From positions 1-45,373 of the forward strand of contig JANTGF010000027.1 in assembly GCA_024763075.1 (NCBI GenBank): 45,373 nt of DNA, written 5' to 3'. Below, in pieces: positions 44,325-45,373 of this stretch. This DNA is from Bacteroidales bacterium (GTDB taxonomy: Bacteria > Bacteroidota > Bacteroidia > Bacteroidales > VadinHA17). The position numbers and the translations under genes are program-made. The notes under the pieces were generated by a model. It had not been told where the DNA came from. It saw only the letters and a program-made list of their open reading frames with translations, and did not search any database. Within the stretch, counting starts at the first letter, position 1. Every line of letters starts with the position of its first letter.

Positions 44325-44564
44325 TCTCAGATCTGTATTCATTCTCTGTTTAAATAATAAGTTTAGTTTGTCAATATAAAAATACGGAATTTTTTAATAC
44401 GATCCTTTTTTTTTTGATAAATTTTTCTGAGTCCTAAGGTGAATTAGTCAGAAATTTCAAAAATCAAGTATCTGCCAAAGTCATCCCTTTTAGGAAAAAA
44501 TCAAACAAATCATTTTAATGTAATTGAAAAACACAAAAGGAATACAAGGTACAGGTTTTTATTT

Positions 44565-44596
44565 TTTGTGGTATTTATTCAGAATATCTATCTTTG
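44565..44596 (+). promoter_or_regulatory. Promoter of ndk
   Basis: TTTG (44565-44568), a 20-nt spacer, then TATCTTTG (44589-44596): a full match to the Bacteroidota TTTG-N19/20-TAnnTTTG promoter. Transcription should begin near 44603, which rules out start codons further upstream. Confidence 0.85.
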
Positions 44597-44618
44597 CGCC
44601 ACATTAAAAATTAAGAAC

Positions 44619-45038
44619 ATGAATGGTAATATTACATTTTCAATGATCAAACCGGATGCAGTGGGGAATCATTATATCGGACAAATCCTGGCACAAATGA
44701 CAGAAGCCGGTTTTCAGATCAAAGCAATGAAATTAACTGAACTTACGGTAAATCAGGCCCGGGCATTTTATGCTGTGCATAAAGACAGGCCCTTTTACAA
44801 TGACCTTGTTGAATTTATGACCAGTGGTCCGGTTGTTGCCCTTTTGCTTGAAAAAGAAAATGCTGTGGAAGATTTCAGAACCCTTATCGGGAGTACTGAC
44901 CCTTCAAAAGCTGATAAAGGTACCATTCGTGAAAAATATGCCGAGTCCATCCAGAACAATGCGGTTCATGGCTCTGATAGCAATGAAAATGCCATCATTG
45001 AAAGTGATTTTTTCTTCTCGAAGCTGGAAAGGGTTTGA
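44619..45038 (+). CDS. ndk: Nucleoside-diphosphate kinase
   Basis: A 139-residue cytosolic enzyme that transfers the gamma-phosphate from ATP to nucleoside diphosphates. FSMIKPDAV at 7-15 with Lys11 and the active-site motif NAVHGSD with phospho-acceptor His117 are diagnostic. The frame is open further upstream, but ATG 44619 sits about 16 nt after the predicted transcription start and gives the standard N-terminus. It is transcribed alone, divergent from the small lipoprotein gene. Confidence 0.98.
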   Translation: MNGNITFSMIKPDAVGNHYIGQILAQMTEAGFQIKAMKLTELTVNQARAFYAVHKDRPFYNDLVEFMTSGPVVALLLEKENAVEDFRTLIGSTDPSKADKGTIREKYAESIQNNAVHGSDSNENAIIESDFFFSKLERV

Positions 45039-45373
45039 AGCAGTTCTCAGGACGAGTCACAATTTGAAAATTGGTTGATTTGAAAATGATGTAGTAATCC
45101 TGGAGAATAAATTATCCGCTGACTGAGCTTATCGAAGTCAGTTTCACATATGAAAAATGAAACAAGAACCAGGAATAAAGGAAATATTATATAACTGACC
45201 TTTCCTATGTCGATTTAATATGGCTTATAAACAATTGCATTACTCTCATATTAATGATTTGTCCTTATGCCGGACAGGCACTTACTTTTTTGCTGCAGCT
45301 AAAAAAAGTAAGCAAAAAAAGCCGCCGCTGCGGGAAAAATTGCTAAAAATAAATTCATTTCACTAAAAGAAAA
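45039..45373. other. 335-bp non-coding right edge with hairpin elements
   Basis: No gene was found. It holds CTGACT...AGTCAG around 45119-45141 and the long hairpin at 45281-45312. The window ends in AT-rich sequence. Confidence 0.6.
45281..45312. repeat. 11-bp-stem hairpin of an intergenic repeat type
   Basis: CTTACTTTTTT (45281-45291) pairs perfectly with AAAAAAGTAAG (45302-45312), with a GCTGCAGC-type loop. A second A-run and a GC-rich block (GCCGCCGCTGCGG) follow. It lies 240 bp beyond ndk, too far to be its normal terminator. Confidence 0.55.

Noticed and set aside
44568-44618. Upstream GTG start for ndk
   Set aside because: It lies inside the promoter, before the predicted transcription start.
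45281-45312. Terminator of ndk
   Set aside because: It is about 240 bp beyond the stop codon and belongs to a repeat-like block; no strong terminator was seen closer to ndk.

Overview
This window looks like chromosomal DNA of a Bacteroidota member, probably Bacteroidales or Marinilabiliales. The evidence is moderate AT-richness, many lipoproteins with a signal peptide ending in Cys, lone FtsX/MacB-type permeases with the family's paired KEIG(L/I)RKVLG boxes, several FKBP lipoproteins, and promoters of the TTTG-N19/20-TAnnTTTG type that is typical of this phylum. The clearest promoter lies in front of ndk. No tRNA, rRNA, CRISPR array, phage module or intact transposase was seen. The genus cannot be named from the sequence alone.

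Layout. 1-3632: C-terminal end of an unknown gene, an iron-type alcohol dehydrogenase, a C69 dipeptidase, and rplS with a strong terminator. 3633-8361: a palindromic element, a divergently transcribed alpha-L-fucosidase and sulfatase pair, and then 2.3 tandem copies of a ~452-bp unit packed with hairpins, ending at what looks like the 3' remnant of a gene. 8362-14955 (minus): an outer-membrane DUF481-like protein, an S37 peptidase, a three-domain Xaa-Pro aminopeptidase, a Ycf48-like propeller and a trans-3-hydroxyproline dehydratase-like enzyme. 15234-19494: a secreted metallophosphoesterase with nhaA (plus), then an ornithine cyclodeaminase/mu-crystallin family reductase (minus). 19583-21058: two AT-rich genes (DUF616 glycosyltransferase-like, methyltransferase). 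21615-26763: a tight five-gene minus-strand operon (nitrilase, glycerophosphodiesterase, second fucosidase, homoserine-kinase-like kinase, DAP-decarboxylase-like enzyme). 26872-33135: an unknown membrane-anchored protein, a MITE-like palindrome, a thioredoxin-fold lipoprotein, an RsmI-like methylase, a double SnoaL-like lipoprotein and decayed sequence. 33351-41491: a giant Asp-box propeller protein, three FKBP genes in tandem and an FtsX-type permease. 41492-45373: repeat debris, a GldI-like FKBP, a DHH phosphoesterase, an unknown lipoprotein, ndk, and more hairpins.

How the genes fit together. Peptide use is the clearest theme. Xaa-Pro aminopeptidase and an S37 peptidase sit in one operon, beside a proline-racemase-fold enzyme whose Cys/Thr active site predicts trans-3-hydroxy-L-proline dehydratase. 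A cyclodeaminase-family gene 3.6 kb away could reduce its product to proline. A second theme is fucose-containing, possibly sulfated, glycans (two GH29 enzymes and one sulfatase), without a SusC/SusD pair in view. A third is envelope protein folding: four FKBP genes with progressively eroded active sites, one coupled to a DHH phosphoesterase near ndk.

The most unusual DNA is non-coding: the hairpin array at 7110-8160, whose stems persist where their loops have diverged, and the MITE-like element at 28370-28524. All functional statements rest on motif reading by eye; no database search was possible.
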